Below are positions 24,314-32,985 of a stretch of 64,000 nucleotides of DNA, one piece after another. How positions within the stretch are numbered: position 1 is the stretch's first letter; the number at the start of each line of letters is the position of its first letter. Position numbers and translations under genes: made by a program. The notes under the pieces are model-generated. The model worked only from the letters and a program-made list of their open reading frames with translations, made no database searches and had not been told where the DNA came from. Source of the stretch: Arthrobacter sp. zg-Y20 (GTDB lineage Bacteria > Actinomycetota > Actinomycetes > Actinomycetales > Micrococcaceae); contig NZ_CP126241.1 of assembly GCF_030142075.1 (NCBI RefSeq), positions 310,001 through 374,000 on the forward strand. Reading direction: 5' to 3'.

Positions 24314-24823
24314 TCAGCCGTCGTCCCCGGCAAAGTAATGTTCGACGATTGGCCACCAGTGTCGGTCGGCTAGCTCTAATCGGGCACGGTCAACTCCAAT
24401 CCACTCTCCAACAGCAATCGGTTGTTCGGAGCTGGCAACTAGAAATACGGGCACGTGAGCCCAGGGCACAGGGTAGATGTAGTTGGAGTTGGGAGTCGAG
24501 ACCACATTTCGAACAAAGCCAATGCAGTGGACCATGACGTCAGCTTTCTCGAAAATCTCCCATATCAGTCGCGAAGTACCTAAAGATAGGGACTCGCGGC
24601 TAGATCGGTCGTACAAATAACGGGTCGGGAGATTTAGTCCTCTGGTAGTTGGAACACAGAAGAATTCCGGCTCCTGGCCTAGGATCCGTCGGATGATGAG
24701 CAGCCGCGTGACCACTGCTGGCTCTGCGGCAGGACAGTTGCTTCCCACCCATGTTTCTGCTGAGCTGCCAGGCGGCAACCAATCGGTCCCGACAGTAACG
24801 CCAATCTTCTGCAGCTCTGTCAT
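24314..24823 (-). CDS. Hypothetical protein, 169 aa
   Basis: I do not recognise this protein with confidence. It is soluble, has balanced composition and an intact frame, with segments EPEFFCVPTTRGLNLPTRYL and PVPWAHVPVFLVA. The first segment is reminiscent of a NUDIX-like strand, but no NUDIX box is visible. The ATG at 24823 is in-frame with the whole protein. Neighbours are a deoxyribosyltransferase-like stub downstream and the TIR protein further upstream, so it may be part of a decayed defence or nucleotide-salvage cassette. Confidence 0.55.
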   Translation of the reverse strand: MTELQKIGVTVGTDWLPPGSSAETWVGSNCPAAEPAVVTRLLIIRRILGQEPEFFCVPTTRGLNLPTRYLYDRSSRESLSLGTSRLIWEIFEKADVMVHCIGFVRNVVSTPNSNYIYPVPWAHVPVFLVASSEQPIAVGEWIGVDRARLELADRHWWPIVEHYFAGDDG

Positions 24824-25070
24824 GAATTCATGCTACGGGTGGCTGCGCCTGCATTCGAGGCGACATGACGTCCCTCCCGCCGAAGTGTCCGCAAGCCGGT
24901 CTAAAGGTCAAGTGAGAGTCCGTTGAAAAGTGTGCTGTCAAGGATCCCTAAGCGGGACAACTGGCCAGTTTCGCCACCTTCCCCGGCTCTTGTCAGGTAG
25001 ATCGGCGGGGCACAATAAGGCCGTTGTTTCGTCACATGCTCTGATCGGGTTTGGACTCAATGTCACACGC
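24824..25070. other. Gap between hypothetical and TIR genes
   Basis: No gene or clear signal seen. The sequence is mixed in composition and may hold the promoter of the 24314-24823 gene. Confidence 0.4.
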
Positions 25071-25892
25071 CTACAGGTCCTCTTTGAGGAGCTGCTCAGA
25101 GTCATCAAACAGGTCCGGCCGTACCCGACGCGCAATCTCTTCAGCTATTGCGGCCACAGTGTACTGACTAGTGGACCTGGCGACCTTGTCAGCTAGCGAG
25201 GGGCTTTCCGCCATGACCTCGTCTCTTGTTACTTTGTGCCAGATCGGAAGAAGATTCTGCTCGCCTGAAACCGAGCGAGTTACCATCCCGTCCAGCTCGT
25301 ATTGAGGCCATCCTTTTGAGAAGAAGTGCTCAGATAAAATGACTACTCCGAAAGCGCTCCGAGCTAGACCTTGGTCAATTTTCCTTCGCAGGCTGTCACC
25401 GATTCCCATCTGAAACTCGTCGAACCAAACTCGTACGCCGAATCCTTCAAGCGCCTCTCGTAGGGGACGGGCTACGGCGACTTTATCCTCACTGGCGTGG
25501 GAGATGAAAACATCCCACACCTCGAGAGAGGCGTTGGATGTTACAGCCGGCGGAAGCTCCGCCCGTACCTGAGAAAGCGTAGATGGCTTCGCGCTACGTG
25601 CGACAGGCAATGGTGGCGGATCTACAGACACTGATGACTTCACCCGAGCGTTCGCGGCCATGCCGATGAGGTCAACTGTCACGTACCAATGTCCATCACG
25701 AGGCACCGTCATCCGGTGGGGAGACCTTTTGACGAGCCCTCCGCCGTGTAGACGGTGCCGCCTTCCTGCTTTATAAGCGGAGAAATTGGACGAATTAAGT
25801 AGGCGCACGTTAGCGGCGCTGCCCTTTAGGGTGACCACAACCGTGGATCCGCGCTTAACCTGCTTCAGATCGTAGCTTTGAAAGTTTGCCAT
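25071..25892 (-). CDS. DUF1883 + TIR domain protein
   Basis: A 273-residue protein. Residues 1-95 are a DUF1883 domain (YDLKQVKRGSTVVVTLKGSA, NSSNFSAYKAGRRHR, GHWYVTVDL). After a linker, residues 124-255 form a TIR domain: WDVFISHASEDK, VRVWFDEFQMGIGDSLRRKI (Glu159 in the position of the NADase glutamate) and GWPQYELDGM. Bacterial TIR proteins often cleave NAD+ on phage sensing. DUF1883 may be the sensor or localisation part. AGGGGGA precedes the ATG. It is divergent from the DUF3800 gene and sits in the island. Confidence 0.85.
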   Translation of the reverse strand: MANFQSYDLKQVKRGSTVVVTLKGSAANVRLLNSSNFSAYKAGRRHRLHGGGLVKRSPHRMTVPRDGHWYVTVDLIGMAANARVKSSVSVDPPPLPVARSAKPSTLSQVRAELPPAVTSNASLEVWDVFISHASEDKVAVARPLREALEGFGVRVWFDEFQMGIGDSLRRKIDQGLARSAFGVVILSEHFFSKGWPQYELDGMVTRSVSGEQNLLPIWHKVTRDEVMAESPSLADKVARSTSQYTVAAIAEEIARRVRPDLFDDSEQLLKEDL

Positions 25893-26035
25893 ACTGGTCC
25901 CCCTGATTGCGTTGAACCCAGTGTATGAGCAAAAACTGACACAACTGGAGATGGCGACGCCGGACCTGATGAGTAAATGGTTCTTGGAGTTTGCATGAGA
26001 ACGCCCGTAAGCCGGTGGCCAAATGCGAATAGAGT

Positions 26036-26746
26036 ATGACGGTGCCTTCGCTTCTCAACCGGCTCATCTATGTTGATGACTCCGGCAACCCTCGGTCAGG
26101 ACTAGTCGTATATGGATGGGTGGAGTTCACTCCCGACCATTGGCCCTCCGCCCTAGGTAACTGGCTGCAGATGCGTAAACGCCTTTGGCGAGAGCACAGG
26201 ATCCCTCTCACTCAGGAGCTGCACACCACTGAGTATGTAAACGGGCGCGGCCGTATTTCCACGCAAATCCCGGATCGGCATATCCACAACGGAGTCGAGT
26301 ATTGGAAAGACTTCGGACGGGAGGTTGCTTTGGAGTGTCTGGAAACGCTACGAAACACCGAGGGACTGAGTCTTGGAGCGGTGTACCGAAAAGGGAAACC
26401 CGAGGACATCGCGCACACGCGCCAGCAGGCCTATGCGGCACTAGTTGATCGTCTGGAAGCGGAACTGGCACGATCCGATTCATTGGCGCTTGTTTTCATG
26501 GACGGTGACGGAAGCGACACCTCATACCGCAGCACCCACCGGAACCTGCGGCTCAGTCAGCGGCGCGTGATCGAAGACGCGATCCACCTGGACTCCCGAA
26601 GCTCACAGCTCGTGCAGATGGCGGACCTCGTGGCTTGGTGCGCCAACTCTTCGATAGACCGGCATCCGAGGAACGAGTTTGCCTGGGAGTGGTTTGAGAA
26701 GTACCTCAGCGAACGGGATCCCAGACGCAGCCCGCAAGAAATATGA
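26036..26746 (+). CDS. DUF3800 domain protein
   Basis: A 236-residue protein of the DUF3800 family: an acidic first strand LIYVDDSGNP (Asp14, Asp15), a central LALVFMDGDGSD and a C-terminal QLVQMADLVAWC. The order of acidic residues suggests an RNase H-like fold with a metal site. DUF3800 genes are common in mobile and defence islands; the activity is unproven. A hairpin terminator follows at 26762. Confidence 0.85.
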   Translation: MTVPSLLNRLIYVDDSGNPRSGLVVYGWVEFTPDHWPSALGNWLQMRKRLWREHRIPLTQELHTTEYVNGRGRISTQIPDRHIHNGVEYWKDFGREVALECLETLRNTEGLSLGAVYRKGKPEDIAHTRQQAYAALVDRLEAELARSDSLALVFMDGDGSDTSYRSTHRNLRLSQRRVIEDAIHLDSRSSQLVQMADLVAWCANSSIDRHPRNEFAWEWFEKYLSERDPRRSPQEI

Positions 26747-26761
26747 GTCGGTTAAACAGCT

Positions 26762-26793
26762 AGACCCCCTGATCCACGTGTGTGGGGGGGTCT
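26762..26793 (+). terminator. Hairpin after DUF3800
   Basis: AGACCCCC at 26762-26769 pairs with GGGGGTCT at 26786-26793, 16 bases after the DUF3800 stop. No T-run follows. Confidence 0.55.
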
Positions 26794-27041
26794 GCGCTTA
26801 TGACTATAGCTGTATAGAAAACTTGTTACAAGCCAAAATATAAACCTAGAGTTCGCTGAAAAGTTAGATACGGATTCCTGGAGGTCCCCAGCACTAGAAT
26901 TCATGAGACGTGTTCTACGTGCCCCTTTAGCGTAGGGATTGCCCGTGCCGCGGTGTGAATCGCCCCCGGTTCCGTTTCAGGGTCGGCAATGCCGGCTCTG
27001 TTCCCCCGGAGCGCACGCCAGCTGCAGACTACCTTCAGGAT
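26794..27041. other. AT-rich then GC-rich intergenic region
   Basis: Positions 26800-26900 are the most AT-rich stretch I noticed in the window. From about 26940 the sequence becomes GC-rich again without a recognisable gene. This may be the right-hand junction of a mobile segment, but I find no att repeat. Confidence 0.4.
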
Positions 27042-27320
27042 CTAAGTCACCAGCCGTCGCCCCAACCTATGTGTAGCAGCGGGGCAGCGGTAAAGTTCCG
27101 CCGGTGCGGGGCTGTCCTCGTACGAGCCGCAGGCGAGAATGTCTCCGACATCCTCGAGGGCCTGCCCGATGGCTTTCCAGTTCTGGTCGTATGACTCCCA
27201 GCGGGGCACTCGGGCTCACACATCCGGATCCGCCACTCGCGGAGCCAATTGATCCAATTGATCCGGTGTTGCCCGCCACCAGGTGAGCGGGCGGTGTATG
27301 TCGATACTTAACCACGGCAT
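27042..27320 (-). pseudogene. Small downstream gene of the excisionase unit, frame-disrupted
   Basis: An ATG at 27320 with GGAGGACAG 6-12 bases upstream starts MPWLSIDIHRPLTWWRATPD and stops at 27216. A second frame from the GTG at 27209 reads VPRWESYDQNWKAIGQALED followed by an acidic, well-biased stretch and ends at 27042. Both have natural composition and the second starts right after the first, so they may be one gene broken by a frameshift. The function is unknown. Confidence 0.4.
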
Positions 27321-27550
27321 GGTGCTGTCCTCCAGGCCTTTATTTGTGTTGGCGAATGCCACTGCGGGGAAATCATGCCAGCGTGCGTTGGCGGGGTCGC
27401 GGAACCATTGGTCGACGTTTGGTAGCGGATGACCCGCTTACCCAGCAGATAGTAGTCCGGGCCGATGTTTCGGCCTCGCCATTCGGCCAGCTCCTGGACA
27501 CTGACACCGTATTTACGGGATACCTGTTCCGGGGTGATGAGTTGCTTCAC
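27308..27550 (-). pseudogene. Excisionase/MerR-like small HTH gene, probably frameshifted
   Basis: The first 42 residues (GTG at 27550; PEQVSRKYGVSVQELAEWRG, LLGKRVIRY) are a clear excisionase-type HTH. After RY the frame turns into unlikely sequence, while a neighbouring frame gives VDQWFRDPANARW, the expected helix after the wing. A one-base loss or two-base gain near 27425 explains it. AAAGGAGC precedes the start. It marks mobile-element ancestry for the island's right end. Confidence 0.55.
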
Positions 27551-27981
27551 GGACTTGCTCCTTTTCTCTTTGCCACCGTTCCTTTCGGCAACGCCGTCAA
27601 GACTTGCCCGCGAAGTGAATTGGCCAGCCGGAGCCGGGGGACCGTGGAATACCGGAGGGCGCGAAGCGAGTGAGGATATGCCGCGAAAGCTCCCGGCGCC
27701 GGCTTGCCAAGAGAAGGGCGGGCAGTACCATCCAAAGCCGAAACGGAACGGCGCAGCCGGTTAAAGTCTCAGGAGCGAAGCTCCCCGCATACAGTAATGG
27801 CCGTGTGCTGTGCTCCGCGCCGCTTGCTCCGCGACCGCCCGCCGGGTAGTTTTTGGAGCCGTTGCGCCCAAACACCGCACGGCAGTAACCTCCTGTTACC
27901 GGAAGTAAAAATACGGCCCTGGGTCTGTACGCATACGCCGCCCGCCGGGCAGCCACTTCTCCCTAATCAGAGGAGTGCGCT
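27551..27981. other. 431-base region without a gene
   Basis: I see no supported gene. It holds small inverted motifs such as GGAGC-GAA-GCTCC near 27771 and two copies of CCGCCCGCCGGG near 27836 and 27942. A ribosome site AGAGGAG for the following transporter lies at its end. It separates the island from the normal chromosome. Confidence 0.5.
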
Positions 27982-29487
27982 ATGGATAACCGCCCACCTG
28001 CTTCCGGACCCGGCCAGGCACTTGCCGCCGCGACCGCACCCGGCCCCGCCGGACCGCCCGGGAAATCCCCGCAGTCGCTGCGCGCGGCGTGGCTCGCCCT
28101 GACCGGGCTGTCCGCGGTGTTCCTCTTCGAGATGCTGGATAACTCGGTCCTGAACGTTGCGCTGCCCACGATCGGCCGCGACCTGGGTGCGTCGACGGCG
28201 GCCCTGCAGTGGGTGACCAGCTCGTATTCCGTGGTCTTCGGCGGGCTGATGATCGCGCTCAGTGCGCTCGCCGACCGGGCCGGCCGCCGCAAGGTCATGC
28301 TGGCCGGGCTGGTGCTCCTAGCCGCTGCGAGCATGGCCACCCTGGCTGTTACCTCCGTAGGGCAGCTGATTGGGGTCCGCGCCGTGATGGGCGTTGCTGC
28401 CGCCATGACCACCCCGGGTTCGATGGCCCTGGCCTTCCGCCTCTTTGACGATGAGAGGCTGCGCGTGCGGGCCCTGACGCTCATCTCGACCGTGGGGCTG
28501 GTTGGCCTGGCAATCGGCCCCGCAGCCGGAGGGTTCCTGCTGGCCGCTGCCCCGTGGCAGGCGCTGCTGCTGGTCAACGTGCCGATCGCCGTCGTCGCCG
28601 TCATCTGCATCCGCGCCGCAATCCCCGCGGACCGCGCCGACGAACTCCACGCCCAGCCCCTTGACCTGATTGGTGCCCTCGCCGGCACCATCACCATCGT
28701 GTCCGTGCTGGCCGTGCCCGCGCTGTTGGTCGGAGACGGCGCAGCTTCCGGGCGCCCGGAAGCCGTGGCCGCGGTGGCGGTCCTGGCGGGGGCGGGCTTC
28801 GCGTTCCGCCAGCGGCATGCGGCCAACCCGTTGCTGGACTTCGCCCTGGTGGCCCGCCCGCTGGTGTCCAGCGGCCTGGCCTTCAAAGCCGCGGCGGCAC
28901 TGGCCGTTGCCGGCCTGGGCTACATGGTGACCCTGCAGCTGCAGCTCGAGTGGGGATGGACCCCCGCCCAGGCAGCTCTGGGGCTGCTTCCGCAGGTTGC
29001 GGTCCTTATTGCCGGGGGTGCGCTGATTGGCCCGCTCATTAAGCGGATCGGTCTTGAGCACGCCGCCCGGCTGAGCGCTGCCGCCGTGGTGGCCGGGCTT
29101 GCCGTTTACGCCGTGTTCGGCCAGCGCAGCTATCCCTGGACTGCCGTGGCCATGGTACTGGTCGCGGCGGGAATGCGCGTGGTGGGCGTGGTCTCCGGCA
29201 ACAACGTGATGCGCGGGCTGCCGGCGGACCGCACCACCGTGGGCGCGGCCCTCGTTGACACGGCCGGGGAGTTGGCCACCGGCGTCGGCATCACCCTTGC
29301 CGGCACGTTCATCGCTGCCGCCTTCACGGGCAGCATTGCCGCGGGGGAGTGGACAGCCGCCCAGGCCGGGCAGTTTCGGGACGGAACCACGCTCGCCGCC
29401 TGCACGCTCACCGCGCTGGCTGCCCTGCTGGTGGGGTTCGGCATGTTCCGCGCCCGCGCGAAGAACGGCGGTCCGGAGAACGGATAG
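27982..29487 (+). CDS. MFS transporter, DHA2 family
   Basis: A 501-residue exporter with 14 predicted helices. The antiporter-type first helix carries FLFEMLDNSVLNVALPTIG (Asp53), the loop-2 motif is ALADRAGRRKV (about 96-105), and the drug/H+ antiporter region is GVAAAMTTPGSMALAF. It should export a drug or metabolite with proton antiport. It stands alone, with a shared terminator toward the convergent HPS gene. Confidence 0.88.
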   Translation: MDNRPPASGPGQALAAATAPGPAGPPGKSPQSLRAAWLALTGLSAVFLFEMLDNSVLNVALPTIGRDLGASTAALQWVTSSYSVVFGGLMIALSALADRAGRRKVMLAGLVLLAAASMATLAVTSVGQLIGVRAVMGVAAAMTTPGSMALAFRLFDDERLRVRALTLISTVGLVGLAIGPAAGGFLLAAAPWQALLLVNVPIAVVAVICIRAAIPADRADELHAQPLDLIGALAGTITIVSVLAVPALLVGDGAASGRPEAVAAVAVLAGAGFAFRQRHAANPLLDFALVARPLVSSGLAFKAAAALAVAGLGYMVTLQLQLEWGWTPAQAALGLLPQVAVLIAGGALIGPLIKRIGLEHAARLSAAAVVAGLAVYAVFGQRSYPWTAVAMVLVAAGMRVVGVVSGNNVMRGLPADRTTVGAALVDTAGELATGVGITLAGTFIAAAFTGSIAAGEWTAAQAGQFRDGTTLAACTLTALAALLVGFGMFRARAKNGGPENG

Positions 29488-29501
29488 CGGCTCCGGACAC
29501 G

Positions 29502-29531
29502 GAAAGAGGCCCGGTGTCCCGGGCCTCTTTC
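29502..29531. terminator. Bidirectional terminator between MFS and HPS genes
   Basis: GAAAGAGGCCCGG at 29502-29514 pairs with CCGGGCCTCTTTC at 29519-29531 around TGTC. A/T-rich ends on both arms suit termination from both sides of the convergent gap. Confidence 0.8.
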
Positions 29532-29548
29532 CTGCGGTGCTTGTCCTG

Positions 29549-30172
29549 CTAGCTGATGGCGGCGCGCAGTTCCTTGGCGGCCAAAGCGGGGTCATCGGCG
29601 CTGTAGATGCCGCCGCCGACGACGGCCACGTCCGCACCCGAGGCCTGGACATCAGCCAGGGTAGCCAGCTTGACGCCGCCGGCGATGGAGAACGCGACAC
29701 CGGATTCCTTGCCGGCGGTCAGCAGGGTGTTGAGGTCATAGCCGTCCTGGGCCTGCTCGTCGAGACCGGCGTGGAACTCTACGAACTCGGCACCGAGGTC
29801 GGTGACCTCCTTGGCGCGGGCCGCCTTGTCATCGACGCCGATGAGGTCCACCACCACGCCCTTGCCGTGGGCCTTGCCGGCCTTGATGGCTCCGGTGATG
29901 GTGGAATCATCGGCGACGCCGAGGACAGTCACGAGGTCGGCGCCGGCCTTGAAAGCGATGTCGGCTTCGAGTTCGCCGGCGTCCATGGTCTTGAGGTCCG
30001 CGAAGACAATCTTGTCCGGGTGGGCTTCCTTGATGGCCGTGACGGCGGACAGTCCGGCGTTCTTGACCAGCGGTGTGCCGAGTTCAATGATGTCGACGTA
30101 CTCGGCGACCTTCCCGGAGAGCTCGAGGGCGTCTTCGACGGTCAGTACGTCCATGGCGAGTTGAAGTTTCAT
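29549..30172 (-). CDS. hps: 3-hexulose-6-phosphate synthase
   Basis: A 207-residue TIM-barrel of the KGPDC/HPS family: MKLQLAMDVLTVEDALELSG, IVFADLKTMDAGELEADIAF (metal and substrate Asp/Lys), and the phosphate loop VVGGGIY. It condenses formaldehyde with ribulose-5-phosphate to D-arabino-3-hexulose-6-phosphate in the ribulose monophosphate pathway. The ATG at 30172 has GGAAA upstream. It follows the PHI gene in one operon; the route detoxifies or assimilates formaldehyde. Confidence 0.92.
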   Translation of the reverse strand: MKLQLAMDVLTVEDALELSGKVAEYVDIIELGTPLVKNAGLSAVTAIKEAHPDKIVFADLKTMDAGELEADIAFKAGADLVTVLGVADDSTITGAIKAGKAHGKGVVVDLIGVDDKAARAKEVTDLGAEFVEFHAGLDEQAQDGYDLNTLLTAGKESGVAFSIAGGVKLATLADVQASGADVAVVGGGIYSADDPALAAKELRAAIS

Positions 30173-30217
30173 GGTGTTTCCTTTGCTAACTGGGGATGGA
30201 AGTTGAGGGGGCACGCG

Positions 30218-30793
30218 TTATTCGAGGTTCGCGTGCCGGGGCCAGAGGTCCTCGGCGGGGGTGCCGTCGATTTTCCAGAGGGTGTGGAAGACGGCGTCGA
30301 GCACCAGGAGCAGTGCCTGCTCGAAGAGGCTGCCGGAGTACTGGCGTGAGGCCGTGCCGCGGTGATCGGTCTTTTGGGCTGCGGGAATGAGGACCACATG
30401 GTGCGCTATCCCGGCCAGCTTCGACTCGCCGTCGGTGGTCAGCGCGGCCACGCGGGAGTCCACGGAGACGGCTGTTTCCGCAGCGGCTACTGCGCCGGCA
30501 GTGGTTCCGGATCCCGAGGCAACAATCAGCAGGTCACCGGGGCCGATGGCCGGCGTCGTTGTTTCGCCTACGACGTGCACGGTAAGTCCGAGGTGCATGA
30601 GGCGCATGGCGTGCATGCGCAGCGCAAGGCCGCTGCGTCCGCCGCCGGTGACGAAGACCCGCCGGGCCTGCCGGATCTCGTTCACCAGACCGGCAAGCTG
30701 GTCTTCCTGCAGGCCGTCCGCCGCCGCGGCAAGCTCGTCCTGGAGCAGGCTCAGGCTGGCGGGAACGGAGGGCTGCCCTGAAATCTCAGTCAC
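30218..30793 (-). CDS. 6-phospho-3-hexuloisomerase
   Basis: A 191-residue SIS-domain isomerase: VFVTGGGRSGLALRMHAMRL, LLIVASGSGTT and TASRQYSGSLFEQALLLVLDAV. It converts hexulose-6-phosphate to fructose-6-phosphate, the second RuMP step. The GTG at 30793 gives VTEISG and partly follows the SDR stop at 30799. The longer reading that starts at 30853 lies inside the SDR gene and is unlikely. Confidence 0.9.
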   Translation of the reverse strand: MTEISGQPSVPASLSLLQDELAAAADGLQEDQLAGLVNEIRQARRVFVTGGGRSGLALRMHAMRLMHLGLTVHVVGETTTPAIGPGDLLIVASGSGTTAGAVAAAETAVSVDSRVAALTTDGESKLAGIAHHVVLIPAAQKTDHRGTASRQYSGSLFEQALLLVLDAVFHTLWKIDGTPAEDLWPRHANLE

Positions 30794-30798
30794 CCGGA

Positions 30799-31464
30799 TC
30801 AGTCCGTGCTGATCTGGTGGCGGAACGTGTCCCGGCGGGTGTGGAGGTCCCACAGGACGCCTGCGAGGACGTCGGGATCCTTTTCCGGATCGCCCTCGAT
30901 GATGCGTCCGCCGATGATGAGCTGGGACACGTGAATGCCCTCCTCGCCGAGGACCTCATTGAGGAGCTGCGCGTAGGCCGCCTGGCCCGCGAACGCCACC
31001 GAGGTTCCGGTGACGCCGCGTCCGGGCTTAACGGCCGATCCACCGTTGACGAAGAGGATGGTGCCGCGGTTCCCGCCCAGGAACCGCATGCCGGGCAGCA
31101 CCTGGTGGACTGCAGCCACCGGTCCGTAGATTGAGAACTCAACGGGACCCACCAGGTCCGCCGGGGTGGTCTCGAGGACGGGCCGCATGAAGTCCTTCTG
31201 CGGCAGGGGACTGTACTGCAGCACCTCTACCGGGCCGAGGGTTTCGGCAGCGGCCTCAAGGGCCGCAGCGATCGATTCCGGGTTGCGGACGTCGGCAGCG
31301 AAGCCGCGGGCCTGGACACCGGCCTTGCCGAGGTCTTCGGCAAGCGCATCCAGCTTGGCCTGGTTCCGGGAAATCAGCGCAACGGAGAATCCCTCCGCGC
31401 CGAACCGTCGAGCGACGGCAGCTCCGAGGCCGCGTCCTGCACCAATGATCGCGATTGTAGTCAT
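30799..31464 (-). CDS. SDR family protein without the usual YxxxK
   Basis: A 221-residue Rossmann protein: TIAIIGAGRGLGAAVARRFG binds the cofactor, and VNGGSAVKPG replaces the usual Ser region. Where YxxxK is expected the sequence is AFAGQAAYAQLL, so the catalytic Tyr-Lys pair seems absent. It may bind NAD(P)H without classical SDR catalysis, or use other residues. It is the gene before PHI and HPS in the same operon. Confidence 0.75.
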   Translation of the reverse strand: MTTIAIIGAGRGLGAAVARRFGAEGFSVALISRNQAKLDALAEDLGKAGVQARGFAADVRNPESIAAALEAAAETLGPVEVLQYSPLPQKDFMRPVLETTPADLVGPVEFSIYGPVAAVHQVLPGMRFLGGNRGTILFVNGGSAVKPGRGVTGTSVAFAGQAAYAQLLNEVLGEEGIHVSQLIIGGRIIEGDPEKDPDVLAGVLWDLHTRRDTFRHQISTD

Positions 31465-31500
31465 GGTGCTTACAACTGGTTAGGGTGCCGAATAATTCCG

Positions 31501-32985
31501 TTAGCCCACGTGTGCCGCGTCGGGAACCTTCAACAGGTCCTCCTTGGCCGGACGGATCATAAAGAACCCGATGGGTGCGGCCAGGAACAGCGCGACGCCG
31601 GCCCAGATGAACGCGGTGGAGTAGCCGCTGACCAGCGCCTCCAGCTGTGCGGCGGGCTGGGCCGCGTTGGCGCTGCTCATGTAGGCGGTGATGGCAGCGG
31701 TGTAGACGGCGGTGAACAGCGCGGTGCCGATAGACCCGCCGATCTGCTGGGTGGCCGAGACAGCGGCACTGGCCACACCGGCGTCGTGCTCATCGATCCC
31801 GGCCAGCGCCACGTTCTGCAGCGGCACGAAGATCATTGCCAGGCCGAGGCCCAGCAGGATCAGTCCGGGCAGGACCTCCACGGCGTAGTTGCCCTCCACC
31901 GAGATGAAGGACAGCCACACCAGACCGGCCGCACCCACCACCGGACCCACGGTCATGGGCAGGCGGACGCCGGTGCGCGGCAGCAGGTTGGACAGCACGC
32001 CGGCGCCCACCATGATGGCCAGGGTCATCGGCAGCGAGGCCAGACCCGACTTCAGCGGCGAGTAGCCCAGCACAATCTGGAAGTAGAAGATCAGGAACAG
32101 GATGCCGCCCAGCAGTGCGGCACCGGTCAGCGCAGAGGTCAGGAACGCACCGCCGCGGACCCGGTTGGCCAGTACGCGCAGGGGCAGCAGCGGATTCGAG
32201 ACGCGGCTCTCCACCCACACAAACAGCGCCAGGATTATGGCGCCGGCAGCCAGGAAGGCAATGGTTTCCACGCGGGCCCAGCCGTTTTCGGCCTGCGAGA
32301 AGCCGTACACCAGGGACGCCAGGCCGGCCACCACCAGGATGGCGCCGGGCAGGTCGTACCGCGTGTTGCCGTGCGCCTTGCTCTCGCGGATCAGCGGCAG
32401 GCCGGCGGCCATGGCGACGACGGCGATGGGCACGTTCACCAGCAGGCACCAGGTCCAGCTGGCGTACTGGGTCAGCACGCCGCCGAGCAGCAGGCCGATG
32501 GCCGCGCCGCCGCCGCCGATGGCGCCGTACACGGCGAAGGCCTTGATCCGGTCCTTGCCGGTGGGGAATGTGATGGTCAGGATGGCCAGCGACGCCGGGG
32601 CGAGCAGGGCGGCGAAGGCGCCCTGCAGTCCGCGGGCGGCCAGCAGCATTTCGGTACTTTCCGCGAAGCCGCCAATGGCGGACGCGACGGCGAAACCGGC
32701 CATGCCCACCATGAAGGTGCGCTTGCGCCCCCAGTAGTCGGCAATCCGGCCGCCGAGCAGCAGCAGCGAACCGAAGGCCAGCGCGTAGATGGTCACCACC
32801 CAGGTGCGGTCGCCGTCGGACATCCCGAGCTCACGCTGCGCGTCGGGCAGGGCAATGTTCACGATGGTGCCGTCCAGGACCACCATCAGCTGGGCAAGGG
32901 CCAGCACGGCCAGCAGCAGCCAGCGGTGCGGGTGCGCGGAGTGGTCGTGCGCCGGAGGGGCTCCGGCAGGGGTGGTGCGGTCCAT
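31501..32985 (-). CDS. DHA2 family MFS exporter (EmrB/QacA-like)
   Basis: A 494-residue 14-helix transporter: LMVVLDGTIVNIALPDAQ (about 33-50), loop motif GGRIADYWGRKRTF and the antiporter segment ASLAILTITFP. The His/Pro-rich N-terminus is short and cytoplasmic. It is divergent from a TetR regulator at 33041, the usual arrangement for an inducible drug pump. The SDR-PHI-HPS genes follow 36 bases downstream on the same strand, so they might be co-induced. Confidence 0.9.
   Translation of the reverse strand: MDRTTPAGAPPAHDHSAHPHRWLLLAVLALAQLMVVLDGTIVNIALPDAQRELGMSDGDRTWVVTIYALAFGSLLLLGGRIADYWGRKRTFMVGMAGFAVASAIGGFAESTEMLLAARGLQGAFAALLAPASLAILTITFPTGKDRIKAFAVYGAIGGGGAAIGLLLGGVLTQYASWTWCLLVNVPIAVVAMAAGLPLIRESKAHGNTRYDLPGAILVVAGLASLVYGFSQAENGWARVETIAFLAAGAIILALFVWVESRVSNPLLPLRVLANRVRGGAFLTSALTGAALLGGILFLIFYFQIVLGYSPLKSGLASLPMTLAIMVGAGVLSNLLPRTGVRLPMTVGPVVGAAGLVWLSFISVEGNYAVEVLPGLILLGLGLAMIFVPLQNVALAGIDEHDAGVASAAVSATQQIGGSIGTALFTAVYTAAITAYMSSANAAQPAAQLEALVSGYSTAFIWAGVALFLAAPIGFFMIRPAKEDLLKVPDAAHVG

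Noticed and set aside
26955-27060. tRNA- or tmRNA-like GC-rich stretch as an integration site
   Set aside because: I could not form a cloverleaf or find a T-loop GTTCRANNC with matching arms; the resemblance is only in composition.
27597-27956. Minus-strand 119-codon frame before the exporter
   Set aside because: Arg/Pro/Ser-rich, no start signal and no domain; treated as non-coding.
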